Shown: piece after piece, positions 49,748 to 60,066 of the stretch | How positions within the stretch are numbered: position 1 is the stretch's first letter | Layout of the letters: each line of letters starts with the position of its first letter | From: Hahella sp. HN01 | Lineage (GTDB): Bacteria; Pseudomonadota; Gammaproteobacteria; Pseudomonadales; Oleiphilaceae | Length of the DNA stretch: 64,000 bases | Assembly (NCBI RefSeq): GCF_018986435.1 | Contig: NZ_JAHMIN010000003.1 | Span: 62,001 to 126,000, forward strand | Direction: 5' to 3' | Program-made: the position numbers and the translations under genes | The notes under the pieces: generated by a model | Databases searched by the model: none | What the model saw: the letters and a program-made list of their open reading frames with translations, nothing else | What the model was told of the DNA's origin: nothing

Positions 49748-50494
49748 CTACTGCGCGTGAGTCAGGTGCGGTTGCTGGGTCTTCAGATATTTGAGGACGT
49801 GGCAGGGGTAGTCGGTGATGACGCTGTGCACGCCCAGCTCCTGTAGACGTAATACATCGGGAATCATATTTACCGTCCAGGTGGAGACTTCCAGTCCCGC
49901 CTTTCTGGCTTCTGTCATCAGCTCCTCGTCGGCCAGCTTGTAATACAGCACCAGCATTCGGCAGTTGAGCTTGAGTGCGGTTTGTATTGGTCCAGGGAAG
50001 CGTTTCTCCGCGACATATCCCGTATCGATGGAGCCATTCAGTCGCTTGATCTGCTGCAGCACCCATGAGTTGGATGACGTAACGACGACGCGTCCAAACA
50101 GCTTTTCGTGTTGGATCAGTTCTACCAGTCGATTGCAAAGAATGTTTAGCCTGGGCTTGGTGTCAGTCTTGATTTCCAGCTGTATCGACTGAAACTCAGG
50201 ACAGACCGCCAGGATGTCCTGTAGCGTCGGCACCGGAGCTGGCTCATGCCAAGGTGGAACATGCAGTCCTGCGTCCAAATCGCCCAGCTCAGCCGCAGTT
50301 AGCTCTGCGACCTTGGCGGCGTGGCCGGTGGTGCGATTAGTGGTTTTATCATGAATGACCATCAAGTGGCCGTCTTTGCTGAGCTGGAGGTCCAGCTCAA
50401 AATTGCGGATGCCTTCCTGGTAGGGATGAGCAAAGCCGGCGACGGTATTTTCCGGTGCTTCGCCCTTGGCGCCCCGATGACCCACAATAATCAT
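49748..50494 (-). CDS. Glycerophosphodiester phosphodiesterase
   Basis: A 248-residue TIM-barrel enzyme that hydrolyses glycerophosphodiesters to glycerol-3-phosphate and an alcohol. It begins with the GHRGAKGEAPENT motif (residues 5-17), followed by FELDLQLSKDGHLMVIHD (residues about 33-50) holding the metal-binding Glu and Asp and the catalytic His. There is no signal peptide, so it should act in the cytosol like UgpQ. It lies 12 bp after the DAHP synthase gene on the same strand. Pseudomonas has a similar gene next to sth. Confidence 0.92.
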   Translation of the reverse strand: MIIVGHRGAKGEAPENTVAGFAHPYQEGIRNFELDLQLSKDGHLMVIHDKTTNRTTGHAAKVAELTAAELGDLDAGLHVPPWHEPAPVPTLQDILAVCPEFQSIQLEIKTDTKPRLNILCNRLVELIQHEKLFGRVVVTSSNSWVLQQIKRLNGSIDTGYVAEKRFPGPIQTALKLNCRMLVLYYKLADEELMTEARKAGLEVSTWTVNMIPDVLRLQELGVHSVITDYPCHVLKYLKTQQPHLTHAQ

Positions 50495-50506
50495 ATTGAG
50501 TTTCCG

Positions 50507-51619
50507 TTATTTGGCCTTTTTGTAGATTGTTTGGCGTTTAAGATAGGTTTCCCTGCATAAATTCGCATCTTCCAGAAATGCTGGCAAATCCGGCATGGTC
50601 AGCGCCTGCGGGCCATCTACCAGGGCTTTGGATGGGTGAGGGTGGAAGTCCACCAGAACCATATTGGCGCCCGCGATGATCCCCTGGGCAGTGGCGTGAG
50701 TAACTTCCAGTATGCCGTCGGGCGCGCGCTCGTGATTGCCGACAGAATGTGACGGGTCAACGCAAACTGGCATCCGGGTAAGGCGTTTGATGACAGGGAC
50801 ATGAGCGAAATCCACCAGATTGCGGTGAGGCGCTCCGCCGTCGGTTTTCATGCCTCGCAGGCAGAAGACGACATTGGCGTTGCCTTCGCTCGCCAGATAC
50901 TCCGCAGCATTGAGAGATTCATTCAGTGAGATGCCAAAGCCTCTTTTCAGCAGCGCTGGATACTCTTTTTGTCTGCCGATGGCTTTGAGCAGCTCAAAGT
51001 TCTGTGTATTGCGGGTGCCGATTTGCAGCATGACGCCAGTAGGGCGGCCGGTTTTCTCCAGGCACTCATCAATTTCCTCGATATGGCTCTCGTGAGTAAT
51101 CTCCATGGCGATGACTTTGATGTCGTATTTGCCCGCCAACTCGAAGACGTAGGGGAGACAGTCTTTGCCGTGACCTTGAAATGTATAGGGATTGGTGCGT
51201 GGCTTGTAGGCGCCCATGCGGGTGCATTGCTGGCCGTTCTCTTTCAGGGCGCGCATCATTTCTTCGACGTGAGTCGGGTTGTCCACTGCGCAAAGGCCTG
51301 CGAACACATGGAAGCTCTCTTGATCGAAGGTCAGTCCATTGTAGTGAAATCCTGTAGTGCGCTTGCTGTCCGCGTGGCGGCCAAGAATGCGATATTCTTC
51401 AGAAATGCGAACGACTCGTTCAACAGCGGGTAAGGCTTCCAACTCTTCGGCGTTCAGCTTCTTGGTGTCGCCAAGAAGATAGATTTCCGTCAACTTCTGC
51501 TGCTGGCCCTGAATTTCATGGACTTTGCTGGAGACGCCCGGCAGTGCGTCAATAAAGTTCAAGGTTTCTCTATAAGCTTCTGAGGAAATATCTGTGTCAG
51601 GGTGAAGAATGATCAGCAT
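50507..51619 (-). CDS. DAHP synthase, type I-beta, with N-terminal regulatory domain
   Basis: Condenses phosphoenolpyruvate and erythrose-4-phosphate, the first step of the shikimate pathway. The first ~80 residues form a ferredoxin-like domain that mediates feedback control in type I-beta enzymes. The TIM barrel follows, with FAGLCAVDNPTHVEEM, QCTRMGAYKPRTNPYTFQG, the FCLRGMK motif and VCVDPSHSVGN with its metal-binding Cys and His. Ribosome binding site AGGAAACC is clear. Relative to my memory of Pseudomonas this gene is an insertion between comEC/DUF2062 and sth. It shares an operon with the phosphodiesterase gene. Confidence 0.88.
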   Translation of the reverse strand: MLIILHPDTDISSEAYRETLNFIDALPGVSSKVHEIQGQQQKLTEIYLLGDTKKLNAEELEALPAVERVVRISEEYRILGRHADSKRTTGFHYNGLTFDQESFHVFAGLCAVDNPTHVEEMMRALKENGQQCTRMGAYKPRTNPYTFQGHGKDCLPYVFELAGKYDIKVIAMEITHESHIEEIDECLEKTGRPTGVMLQIGTRNTQNFELLKAIGRQKEYPALLKRGFGISLNESLNAAEYLASEGNANVVFCLRGMKTDGGAPHRNLVDFAHVPVIKRLTRMPVCVDPSHSVGNHERAPDGILEVTHATAQGIIAGANMVLVDFHPHPSKALVDGPQALTMPDLPAFLEDANLCRETYLKRQTIYKKAK

Positions 51620-51700
51620 AGCGGTTTCCTGAAGTAGGGGTGGACTCTTGAGGCGGACGGGGTCCGATGCTTGTTTTTTCGCCGCGGGCGACGATGTTCC

Positions 51701-52261
51701 TTATTGAGCTTTGGTATTCTGGCAGGTCATGCCCGACGCGCGTCGGGCTGCGCGCTTTTCCTGTCGTTTGCGCCAGTCATGTCTGATTTTACGACGCCAC
51801 AGGTACTCGACGACAACATAGCCCAGTACGGAGAAGAATAGCCCGCAAATGAATGAGCCGAAATAGAGCGGCAAACCAATCTGATACAGCTTTTCTCCTA
51901 GCCAGGCGAAACTGAGCTCAAATTCAAAATGAACTTTCGGCATGCCTAAAATGTGTGCGCCAACCAGATAGTTGAAATAAAAAATAGGCGGCATGGTGAC
52001 AGGGTTGCTAATCCATACGAGTGCGACGGCCAGTGGCAGATTGCAATTTACCCAGACCGCGATGAATGCGGCCACCACCATTTGGAAAGGCATGGGAATA
52101 AAGCTGCAGAACACGCCAACCAGAACGGCCTTGGCGATGGCATGGCGGTTGATATGCCAGAGGTTGGGCTCATGTAAGATGTCGCCTAAAAAATGCAGAG
52201 ACTTGTTTTCTTTGAGCTTGTGTGGATTTGGCATCCACTTCTTGATGAAATCTTTAGGCAT
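51701..52261 (-). CDS. DUF2062 membrane protein
   Basis: A 186-residue membrane protein of unknown function. From ATG 52261 it opens MPKDFIKKWMPNPHKLKENK and has three or four membrane segments between residues 40 and 150, with the conserved FIPMPFQMVVAA and WISNPVTMPPIFY blocks of DUF2062. The C-terminus is very basic (RRKIRHDWRKRQEKRAARRA), fit for binding phospholipid heads. The frame extends 30 codons upstream, but that part does not look like family sequence. It is divergent from comEC, as in Pseudomonas. Confidence 0.88.
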   Translation of the reverse strand: MPKDFIKKWMPNPHKLKENKSLHFLGDILHEPNLWHINRHAIAKAVLVGVFCSFIPMPFQMVVAAFIAVWVNCNLPLAVALVWISNPVTMPPIFYFNYLVGAHILGMPKVHFEFELSFAWLGEKLYQIGLPLYFGSFICGLFFSVLGYVVVEYLWRRKIRHDWRKRQEKRAARRASGMTCQNTKAQ

Positions 52262-52354
52262 TTGCTGATTACAACCGCGTGAAAGTCGTATAGAGTGCTG
52301 CTCCGAAAAAAGCCGCCATATATTAGAGTGTAATGTAAATTTAGGGAACAACCG

Positions 52355-54679
52355 ATGCGCACATGGATGCTCGCGCTAACCGCCGGATGGCTAACAGTTT
52401 TTTTATTCGGCCATCATTGGCTTTCATTCGTCTCCCAGTATGTCTGGATTTTCCCCCTTTTAAGCATTTTAGCTTTGCTGAGCGTTATTGCGGGGAGTCT
52501 CAGCGGCCGAGGTCGCTATTATACCCCGGCATTGTTTCTGTTTGGGGTCATTTTCGCCGGAATTCGATTACAAAATATTGCGGAATCCTTGCCGCCGTCA
52601 CTGCTTGGCGAACCCCTGCAACTGCGCGGTGAGATATGTAGTTCCGTGCGCGCCGGTAATGTGCAGTCCTTTTCCTTTTGTGTCGCAGAGGCCCGTGTGG
52701 ATGGCGTTTTGCTGCCAGAGCTGGCGAGCAAGACCATCCGTTTATCCTGCTACTACTGTGACGTGGAGTTGCACGAGTCCGGACGTTATTCCCTGCAGGC
52801 GAAGCTAAAAGACCTTTGGCCATTACAAAACTTTCATGATCCATGGGGTTGGCAAAAGCTGTGGCGGTCAGGTTTGTACGCCAGAGGTTCCATTGCCCAG
52901 GGTTCTGTTGAGTTGTGGGCAATGGAACGGGCTGAGGGGCTTATGGGGAGACTGGCTGAGTTTCGGTCTCGGACTCGGGGTCTGGTTCGCTCGACGACGG
53001 CGTCGATGGCGCATCAACGAAGTTTCCTGGCGCTATTTCTGGGCGCTCGCACAGAGCTGGGTGCGTCGCAATGGGATGTGCTGAGGCGCTCCGGTCTGAC
53101 GCATTTATTGGTTATCTCCGGCCTCCATATTGGTTTGATAGCAATTCTGGTTATGTTCGCCTTGCGTTGGGCGTTTTGTTGGCTCCCTCGGCAGTTCGCC
53201 GACTGGGTTGCGTGTGGGTTGACTATATTGGCGATACTCTCCTATGTCGCTCTGATCGATTACGGTCTGCCAGCGGTGCGCGCTGCATTGGCCGTTTCTC
53301 TTGCGCTGCTTATGCTGAGGTTGCGTCGACGGATATTGCCGTCGACTTTCTTTATTGCGGTTCTCACCTGCAGTTTGCTTCTGGACCCTTTGGCTCCCTG
53401 GAGCGCGGGCTTTTGGTTGTCTTTCGTGGCGGTGGGGCTGCTCTTTGTGACCTTTGGTCATCGACCGCTGCAATCCTTTTCGAAACCAGGATCGCTGTGG
53501 CGGTCGCAAATGGCTTTGACAGTTGGTCTGGCAGGAATTCTGGCGATAAGTTTTCAGCAGATTCCGTCGGCGGCTCCATTGGCGAACCTGGTCGCAACGC
53601 CATTGGTGACGCTGATTGTGGTTCCCTTGGGGCTGATGGCGCTTGCTGTGGCTTTGGTTTGGCCGGCCGGCGGTGAGATGTTGTTGCGGATGACGGATAT
53701 CTGTCTGGATGGGTTTTGGCGGGTAGCCGAGCTGGCCTCGTTAGGTCCTGCTCTGCAAACGCCTCTGGAGATGACGCTGGCGTCAGTCAGCTTCGTCATC
53801 GTCGGAATCTGTGTAGCGGGGGCGATGCGGATGCCCGGCGCTGTCTGGTTTATCGGAGTGCTGGCGCTAATTGGGGCAGGGATGCGTGAGCAATATGAGC
53901 AGGTTTGGTTCCGTTTTACCTTGTTGGATGTTGGGCAGGGATTGGCGTCAGTGATAGAAAGTCGTGGCGAAACGGCTTTGTATGACGCGGGCCCTGGCTT
54001 CGCGGATGGGTGGAGTGCTGGGGCAACTGTGGTCGATCCTTACTTGCGGTCTATTGGCGTCAAAGGATTGAAGTACGCGGTTATTAGTCATGGAGATAGC
54101 GATCACGCTGGCGGCTGGGGCGATGTCCGCACAAATTTCATCGTGGCGTCCGCGCTTTCTGGTGAACCGGACAGAGTGGAAAGCTCTAAACCCTGTATCG
54201 CCGGCGCCAACTATCAGGTCGGGGTGGCGAGAATGGAGGTCCTTTGGCCTCTGGAGGGAGCGAGAGGGAAAGGTAATAACCGTTCCTGCGTAATACGTTT
54301 GACGGTGAGGGGGCTTAGCATACTGATGACTGGAGACATTGAGGCGTCGGCGCAGCGGGCGCTATTAACTGAAGCCAAAGACAAGCTGGCGTCTGACATA
54401 CTGGTCTCGCCGCATCACGGTAGCGCCTCCAGCTTTTTGCCCGAGTTCGCTTCCGCTGTGTCGCCTCGGGTTGTCATTGCTTCAGCAGGTTATCTCAATG
54501 CCTTTGGGCATCCACATAAGCTGGTGCGTGATTGGTTTGAGCGCAGAGGCGCAGCGTTTTATAACACGGCCGAGGTGGGCGCTGTGCAGATATCGATTGA
54601 AGAGGGCGACGGCGCGGTAAAAATACAGTTTGGCGGACCTTGGGGCGAGGTTCTGATGGCGTTGGATAAGAATCGCTGA
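52355..54679 (+). CDS. comEC: DNA internalization protein ComEC/Rec2
   Basis: A 774-residue inner-membrane channel for single-stranded DNA in natural transformation. Domain order is typical: N-terminal helices and DUF4131 OB-like domain (about 25-180), the Competence membrane domain (about 215-480), and a C-terminal metallo-beta-lactamase-like domain with the metal motif HGDSDH at residues 579-584 and a later SPHHGSASS. All motifs are intact, so uptake could be functional. It opens the region syntenic with Pseudomonas comEC-exbB-exbD. Confidence 0.94.
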   Translation: MRTWMLALTAGWLTVFLFGHHWLSFVSQYVWIFPLLSILALLSVIAGSLSGRGRYYTPALFLFGVIFAGIRLQNIAESLPPSLLGEPLQLRGEICSSVRAGNVQSFSFCVAEARVDGVLLPELASKTIRLSCYYCDVELHESGRYSLQAKLKDLWPLQNFHDPWGWQKLWRSGLYARGSIAQGSVELWAMERAEGLMGRLAEFRSRTRGLVRSTTASMAHQRSFLALFLGARTELGASQWDVLRRSGLTHLLVISGLHIGLIAILVMFALRWAFCWLPRQFADWVACGLTILAILSYVALIDYGLPAVRAALAVSLALLMLRLRRRILPSTFFIAVLTCSLLLDPLAPWSAGFWLSFVAVGLLFVTFGHRPLQSFSKPGSLWRSQMALTVGLAGILAISFQQIPSAAPLANLVATPLVTLIVVPLGLMALAVALVWPAGGEMLLRMTDICLDGFWRVAELASLGPALQTPLEMTLASVSFVIVGICVAGAMRMPGAVWFIGVLALIGAGMREQYEQVWFRFTLLDVGQGLASVIESRGETALYDAGPGFADGWSAGATVVDPYLRSIGVKGLKYAVISHGDSDHAGGWGDVRTNFIVASALSGEPDRVESSKPCIAGANYQVGVARMEVLWPLEGARGKGNNRSCVIRLTVRGLSILMTGDIEASAQRALLTEAKDKLASDILVSPHHGSASSFLPEFASAVSPRVVIASAGYLNAFGHPHKLVRDWFERRGAAFYNTAEVGAVQISIEEGDGAVKIQFGGPWGEVLMALDKNR

Positions 54680-54797
54680 TTCTGTGAACAACCCCGTGCT
54701 TTTAAAGGACTAAGATTACTTACCGATAAGCTTTTGCTGTTACGGTTTGTTTATAGGCTGTGGTAAAGTATGGCAATTTTTTTGAGGAGACAGATGC

Positions 54798-55433
54798 GTG
54801 TACGAGTTGTTAAAGGCCGGCGGCTTGATAATGATCCCTATTTTGCTATGTTCAGTGGTGGCTCTAGCGATCATTATTGAAAGATTCTGGACTCTGCGTC
54901 CGCAAAAAGTTGCGCCGCGCTCTATCGTTAACGATTTGATGGCGCGCCTTAAGAAAAAAGAACTTAATGGCAAAACCCTGAAAGACCTCCAACAATCCAC
55001 TCCCCTTGGGCGCGTTCTCGCCGCCGGTCTGATCAACGCCAAACATGGTCGTGAGATCATGAAAGAAAGTATCGAGGAAGAAGCCAGTCATGTTGTGCAT
55101 GAACTGGAGCGTTTCCTGACGGCGTTGGGTTCTGTGGCGGCGATTGCTCCCCTGTTGGGACTGTTGGGTACGGTTATCGGTATGATCGACGTGTTCGCCG
55201 AAATTCAAATTGCCGGCACTGGCAATACGCAAGCATTGGCGGGCGGCATTTCCAAGGCGCTGATTACTACCGCGGTGGGTTTGACTATCGCTATTCCTGC
55301 ACTGGTATTTCACCGTTACTTCCAGCGTCGTGTGGATGAGCTGGTGGTTGAGATGGAGCAGCAGGCGTTGAAGCTGGTTGAAGTCGTGCACGGCGATCGT
55401 GACGTCGACATGAGCGGAGTGAAAAGCAAGTGA
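54798..55433 (+). CDS. exbB: ExbB/TolQ-family proton channel protein
   Basis: A 211-residue inner-membrane protein with three helices (about residues 10-30, 110-135 and 150-175), of the MotA/TolQ/ExbB family. It begins YELLKAGGLIMIPILLCSV, and the second region has GSVAAIAPLLGLLGTVIGM, the family signature. With ExbD it couples proton flow to TonB or a related transducer. No tonB is in the operon; the position next to msbA suggests a link to the envelope, as in Pseudomonas. The start is GTG 54798 after GAGGAG. Confidence 0.9.
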   Translation: MYELLKAGGLIMIPILLCSVVALAIIIERFWTLRPQKVAPRSIVNDLMARLKKKELNGKTLKDLQQSTPLGRVLAAGLINAKHGREIMKESIEEEASHVVHELERFLTALGSVAAIAPLLGLLGTVIGMIDVFAEIQIAGTGNTQALAGGISKALITTAVGLTIAIPALVFHRYFQRRVDELVVEMEQQALKLVEVVHGDRDVDMSGVKSK

Positions 55434-55849
55434 AATTCCGGCGCCAATCCAGAGAAGAGTTGTCAGTAAACGTAACGCCTCTGATTGACGTTGTTTTTCT
55501 GCTACTGATCTTCTTTATGGTCTCAACCACGTTCACCAAGGAAAGCCGTCTTGCGGTGGAGCTGCCGAAGTCCTCAGGCGAAGCGTCTGAAAGCCTGGCT
55601 GATCAAATTGAGGTCGTGATCAATAAAGACGGTCAGTACACCGTTAATCAGCGAGTACTGATCAATAGTCAGATCGCTACATTGAAAAGGGCGGTGGAGC
55701 AATTGTCCAAGGGCAAGAACGATCTTCCGTTCATCGTTACGGCGGACGCCAAAACCCCCCACGAATTCGTGGTCCGGGCAATGGATGTCGCCGGTCAGCT
55801 CGGGTATCAGAAGTTGAGTATTACCACTCAACGCACCGAAGCCGAATAA
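55430..55849 (+). CDS. exbD: ExbD/TolR-family protein
   Basis: A 139-residue partner of ExbB with one membrane helix (about residues 17-37) carrying the key Asp in TPLIDVVFLLLIFFM, then a periplasmic domain. The proton-responsive aspartate is Asp20. It overlaps the stop of exbB by 4 bp, so translation is coupled. msbA follows after 23 bp. As with exbB, the transducer it serves is not in the window. Confidence 0.92.
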   Translation: MKFRRQSREELSVNVTPLIDVVFLLLIFFMVSTTFTKESRLAVELPKSSGEASESLADQIEVVINKDGQYTVNQRVLINSQIATLKRAVEQLSKGKNDLPFIVTADAKTPHEFVVRAMDVAGQLGYQKLSITTQRTEAE

Positions 55850-55872
55850 CCTTATCCTGACTAAGGGCTGAC

Positions 55873-57630
55873 ATGTCAAAAGTCGCAAAGCAGTATGCCG
55901 GCGCGCAAGTGTACGGCAGGCTGCTGTCTTATTTGAAGCCGTTATGGAAGGTCTTCGCTCTAGCGGTGCTGGGTAATGTGATTTACGCATTAGCCAGCGC
56001 CGGGATGGCGGATGCAACCAAGTACATCGTCGCGGCGATCGAAACTCCAAGCCCGGAAGGGCGTTTCCTGGTTCCCATGCTGATCATCGGCATATTCGCC
56101 CTGCGCGGCCTGGGTTCATTTTGTGGTGGCTATTTCATGGCGCGTGTGGCCAGGGGCATTGTTCACAGAATGCGCCTGGAGCTGTTTCGCCATCTGACCG
56201 TATTGCCGTGTCGCTTCTTTGACTCCAATTCAACCGGACATCTGGTTTCCCGTATTACCTATAACGTGGACCAGGTGACAGGCGCCGCCACCAATGCGAT
56301 TACGGTTGTCCTGAGAGAAGGATTTACGGTCATTGGGTTGATGGGGTACATGATCTTTGTCAGCTGGAAGTTGACGCTTCTGTTTCTTGTCCTTGGTCCG
56401 ATCATCGGTGTCCTTATCAGCTACGTTTCCAAGCGATTCCGGCGTATTAGTCATCGCATACAAAGCAGCATGGGAGACGTTACTCATGTGGCTTCGGAAT
56501 CCATTGGCGGATATCGCGTGATGCGGACTTTTGGCGGCGAGGAGTACGAATTCAATCGCTTCATGAAAGCCAGTGAGTACAACATCGCGCAGGCGCTGAA
56601 AATGTCGCTCACGCAGGCGCTGTCAACGCCGATCATTCAGCTGGTTATCTCCGTTTTTATCGCCCTGTTGGTGTGGCTGGCTCTTAGTCCTGAAATTCGC
56701 GGCAATATGAGCACTGGCGAGTTTCTGGCCTACATCACTGCTGCGACGACCTGCGCTAAGCCCATCAGGCAGTTGACTGAGGTTAACGCCGTCATTCAGC
56801 GAGGGATCTCCGCGGCGCAGGATGTATTCATGCAGTTGGATGAGCCGATTGAAAAAGACGAAGGCGCATTTACGACGGAGCGAGTGCAAGGCCGATTGGA
56901 GTTCAAAGGATTGGGCTTTAGTTACGGTGATGAAGGCAAGCCTGCGCTTCAGGACATTAACCTCGTAATCGAGCCGGGCGAGACCGTTGCGCTGGTTGGG
57001 CGTTCCGGTAGTGGGAAGTCCACGTTGGTCAGTCTTCTGCCCAGATTTTATGACTATGAAACTGGCGAAATTCTGTTGGACGGAAAACCGCTCAAAGATT
57101 TCACTCTGACGTCTCTGCGTCGCCAAATCTCCATTGTGACTCAGCAGGTTGTGTTGTTTAACGATACGGTCACCAACAATATTGCCTACGGCGCTTTGGC
57201 TGATGCAACGCCTGATCAGGTGCGTGAAGCGGCGAAATCTGCAGACGCGTTGGATTTTATCGAGCAGCTGGAGCAAGGCTTCGACACGCTGCTGGGCGAA
57301 AATGGAACGCGTTTGTCTGGAGGGCAGCGGCAGCGCATGGTTATAGCGCGGGCGCTGCTTAAGGACTCTCCGATACTGATTCTCGACGAAGCCACGTCCG
57401 CGCTGGACACTCACGCGGAGCGGAATATTCAGAGCGCGCTGGAAACCTTGATGAAAGGCCGCACCACATTGGTGGTTGCCCACAGGCTTTCCACTATTGA
57501 GAACGCCGATAAGATCGTAGTCATGGATCAGGGGCGTATTGTGGAAGTCGGCACGCATCGCGAGTTGATTGAAAAAGATGGCGCTTACGCGGCTTTACAC
57601 AAGCTGCAGTTCAGTGAAGCCGACGCATGA
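55873..57630 (+). CDS. msbA: Lipid A export ABC transporter MsbA
   Basis: A 585-residue half-transporter that flips lipid A-core across the inner membrane. Six membrane helices fill residues 25-320. The ATPase domain has Walker A GRSGSGKS (376-383), the LSGGQRQR signature near residue 480, Walker B ILILDEATSALD near residue 500, and the H-loop VAHRLST near residue 535. Fusion layout and its link to lpxK identify it as MsbA rather than another type 1 exporter. It overlaps lpxK by 4 bp, consistent with joint lipid A metabolism. Confidence 0.93.
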   Translation: MSKVAKQYAGAQVYGRLLSYLKPLWKVFALAVLGNVIYALASAGMADATKYIVAAIETPSPEGRFLVPMLIIGIFALRGLGSFCGGYFMARVARGIVHRMRLELFRHLTVLPCRFFDSNSTGHLVSRITYNVDQVTGAATNAITVVLREGFTVIGLMGYMIFVSWKLTLLFLVLGPIIGVLISYVSKRFRRISHRIQSSMGDVTHVASESIGGYRVMRTFGGEEYEFNRFMKASEYNIAQALKMSLTQALSTPIIQLVISVFIALLVWLALSPEIRGNMSTGEFLAYITAATTCAKPIRQLTEVNAVIQRGISAAQDVFMQLDEPIEKDEGAFTTERVQGRLEFKGLGFSYGDEGKPALQDINLVIEPGETVALVGRSGSGKSTLVSLLPRFYDYETGEILLDGKPLKDFTLTSLRRQISIVTQQVVLFNDTVTNNIAYGALADATPDQVREAAKSADALDFIEQLEQGFDTLLGENGTRLSGGQRQRMVIARALLKDSPILILDEATSALDTHAERNIQSALETLMKGRTTLVVAHRLSTIENADKIVVMDQGRIVEVGTHRELIEKDGAYAALHKLQFSEADA

Positions 57631-58643
57631 GCGCATGGATCGAGGGAGTCTGGTACGGTAAGTCGCGCTGGAGATTTCTGCTGTGGCCGTTGTCATGGCT
57701 CTACCTGTTGGTCGTTGCAATCAGAAAAACCATTTTCACCATGGCAAAGCCCCCGGCTTCCGCCGCGGGTGTTACGTCTATGCGTCCGCCGATTATTGTG
57801 GTGGGCAATCTGACGGTGGGGGGTGCTGGTAAAACTCCCTTGGTGGTAGCGCTGGTGGAGTACTTTCAGCGTAGAGGACTGAGGCCCGGCGTTGTAAGTC
57901 GGGGATATGGCGGTGTGAGCGAATCATATCCTGTTCTGGTGGAGCGAAATCCTGACCCCAGAATAACAGGCGATGAGCCTGCCCTGATTCACATGCGCAC
58001 GAGGTGTCCCGTTGTAGTGGCGCCTAAGCGGGCGGAAGCGCTGCAAAAACTGCTGGATGTATATGATTGCGATGTGGTGATCAGCGACGATGGATTGCAG
58101 CACTTGGCATTGCCGCGGGATATGGAAATTGTTGTGGTGGATGCGCAGCGAGGGTGGGGCAATGGACTTTGTCTTCCTGCAGGCCCTTTGCGGGAACCGG
58201 TCAGGCGCGTGCAGTCTGTGGATCTGGTCGTCAGTAATGGTTTGCATGCGCAGGTCAATGCTGATTACGCAATGCAGTTACGTCCTGTGCGCTGGAAAAA
58301 AGTGTCTGGCGAGGAAGAAAAAAGTACTAATTACTTTGCTGGGCGCACTGCGCATGCTGTTGCGGCGATCGGGAATCCGGGGCGCTTTTTCGCAACCCTG
58401 GCGGATCTGGATGTCGCCTCCATTCAGCATGCGTTTCCTGATCATTACAGTTACGCCCAGAAGGATATAGAATTCAACGATGATCTTCCCGTTTTGATGA
58501 CGGAGAAAGATGCGGTCAAGTGTAAGTCGTTCAATCTTGAAAACGCTTGGTACCTGGAAGTTGGCGCTGAGCTCAACTCTACGTTTTATGAGAGGATCGA
58601 CGTCAGACTAAACGAATTGCGGAGTCACAAAAAAGATGGATAA
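57627..58643 (+). CDS. lpxK: Tetraacyldisaccharide 4'-kinase
   Basis: A 338-residue inner-membrane-associated kinase that phosphorylates the lipid A precursor to lipid IVA. An N-terminal hydrophobic anchor lies at about residues 12-30. The P-loop is [12 protein letters not shown] (near residue 62) and the metal-binding ISDDGLQH near residue 152. The C-terminal part contains [10 protein letters not shown]-type ([10 protein letters not shown]) and [10 protein letters not shown] motifs. It starts inside the msbA stop and ends inside the ycaR start. Confidence 0.95.
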   Translation: MSAWIEGVWYGKSRWRFLLWPLSWLYLLVVAIRKTIFTMAKPPASAAGVTSMRPPIIVVGNLTVGGAGKTPLVVALVEYFQRRGLRPGVVSRGYGGVSESYPVLVERNPDPRITGDEPALIHMRTRCPVVVAPKRAEALQKLLDVYDCDVVISDDGLQHLALPRDMEIVVVDAQRGWGNGLCLPAGPLREPVRRVQSVDLVVSNGLHAQVNADYAMQLRPVRWKKVSGEEEKSTNYFAGRTAHAVAAIGNPGRFFATLADLDVASIQHAFPDHYSYAQKDIEFNDDLPVLMTEKDAVKCKSFNLENAWYLEVGAELNSTFYERIDVRLNELRSHKKDG

Positions 58644-58818
58644 AAAACTATTGGCCATCCTTGCCTGCCCAGTGTGTAAGGGCGACTTGAAGTATGACCG
58701 GGAGAAGCAGGAGTTGGTCTGTAAGAACGACGGTATGGCTTTCCCTATCCGCGACGGCATTCCGGTGATGCTGGAGAAAGAAGCGCGCACACTGACTACT
58801 GATGAGCGGTTGAGCTGA
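58636..58818 (+). CDS. ycaR: Trm112-family small zinc protein (YcaR)
   Basis: A 60-residue protein. The start [15 protein letters not shown] contains a CPVC pair, and a second pair position is a single Cys in LVCKNDG, with [11 protein letters not shown] after it: the Trm112/UPF0434 pattern. Members of this family activate methyltransferases in eukaryotes; the bacterial role is unknown. It overlaps lpxK by 8 bp and lies 1 bp before kdsB, a conserved position in gammaproteobacteria. Confidence 0.93.
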   Translation: MDKKLLAILACPVCKGDLKYDREKQELVCKNDGMAFPIRDGIPVMLEKEARTLTTDERLS

Positions 58819-58819
58819 T

Positions 58820-59587
58820 ATGAGCGTGTTCACCGTTATTATTCCCGCCCGCTACGGTTCCTCCAGGCTGCCAGGCAAGCCTTTACTGGATATTGCTGGC
58901 AGGCCTATGGTTGCGCATGTATACGAGAGGGCGCAGGAAAGTCTGGCCAAGCGTATTTATGTCGCAACGGACGATGCGAGAATTGCTGAGGCGGTGGAAG
59001 GTTTCGGGGGCTCTGTTCTGATGACTCGTACGGACCACCCTTCAGGCACGGATCGTTTGGCGGAGTGCGCGGATATTCTCGAGCTGGACGATGATGAAAT
59101 CGTCGTTAACGTGCAAGGGGATGAGCCGATGCTGCCGGCGGAACTGATTAGTCAGGTCGCTAATAATCTGACGGCGAATCCGCAGGCGGGAATCGCTACG
59201 CTGTGCGAGCGAATTCACGACCGGGAAACTTTATTTAATCCCAATGCCGTCAAGGTTGTGAAAAGTGAAGCGGGTATGGCGTTGTATTTCTCCCGGGCGC
59301 CGATTCCCTGGGCGCGGGATTATTTTGCCGATCCAAGCGCTGGGCTGCCTCCTACTTATGACTTTTATCGCCACATAGGCATCTACGCTTACCGAGTTGG
59401 CTTTTTACGGGATTATGTCACCTGGGGAAGTTGTCCGCTTGAGGGGATTGAAAGTCTTGAGCAGCTGCGCGCCATGTGGCGCGGCGTGCCCATTCATGTG
59501 GATGTGGTGGCGAAGGCTCCGCCGGCGGGTGTGGATACGGAAGCTGATTTGCAGCGCGTACGCGCGATGATGGCCAAGACATCATGA
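58820..59587 (+). CDS. kdsB: CMP-KDO synthetase
   Basis: A 255-residue cytidylyltransferase that activates KDO with CTP for lipopolysaccharide synthesis. The nucleotide-binding [15 protein letters not shown] motif is at residues 8-22, the [13 protein letters not shown] block near residue 75 and VNVQGDEP near residue 95. Length and motifs agree with KdsB. It overlaps the phosphatase gene downstream by 4 bp. Confidence 0.96.
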   Translation: MSVFTVIIPARYGSSRLPGKPLLDIAGRPMVAHVYERAQESLAKRIYVATDDARIAEAVEGFGGSVLMTRTDHPSGTDRLAECADILELDDDEIVVNVQGDEPMLPAELISQVANNLTANPQAGIATLCERIHDRETLFNPNAVKVVKSEAGMALYFSRAPIPWARDYFADPSAGLPPTYDFYRHIGIYAYRVGFLRDYVTWGSCPLEGIESLEQLRAMWRGVPIHVDVVAKAPPAGVDTEADLQRVRAMMAKTS

Positions 59588-60066
59588 TCAATATTTTGTT
59601 TGTGTGTATGGGTAATATCTGTCGGTCACCCACAGCGCATGGCGTTTTCGAGGCGTTTCTGCAGCGTGCAGGGCTGACGGACTGCGTGGAGGTGGATTCC
59701 GCCGGCACGGGCGGCTGGCATGCGGGTGAGCTGCCTGACCGTCGGGCGCGTGAGTTTGCCGGTAAGCGTGGTTATTCTCTTGAGCACATTCGAGCTCGAC
59801 AGGTGACCGCAGATGACTTTGAGCAGTTTGACCTGGTATTGGCGATGGATCGGGACAACCTCGCGAACTTGCAACACATCTGCCCCCAGAAGCATCAATC
59901 TAAAGTGAAGTTGTTTTTGGACTTTGCTTCGTCCAGTGATGAGCGTGAAGTGCCGGACCCCTATTACGGCGGCCCTCAGGGGTTTGAGCATGTACTGGAC
60001 TTGGTGGAAGACGCCTGTGAAGGGCTTGTTGAACATGTTCAAGGGCAACTAAAACATCGTGGCTGA
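59584..60066 (+). CDS. Low-molecular-weight protein-tyrosine phosphatase
   Basis: A 160-residue phosphatase. The active-site loop is CMGNICRS with Cys8, Cys13 and Arg14, and the general-acid motif is DPYYGG (Asp near residue 125). Such enzymes dephosphorylate tyrosine residues, often of polysaccharide-synthesis kinases; the target here is unknown. The gene is locked between kdsB and murB with overlaps of 4 and 8 bp, as in Pseudomonas, which suggests an envelope role. Confidence 0.95.
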   Translation: MINILFVCMGNICRSPTAHGVFEAFLQRAGLTDCVEVDSAGTGGWHAGELPDRRAREFAGKRGYSLEHIRARQVTADDFEQFDLVLAMDRDNLANLQHICPQKHQSKVKLFLDFASSSDEREVPDPYYGGPQGFEHVLDLVEDACEGLVEHVQGQLKHRG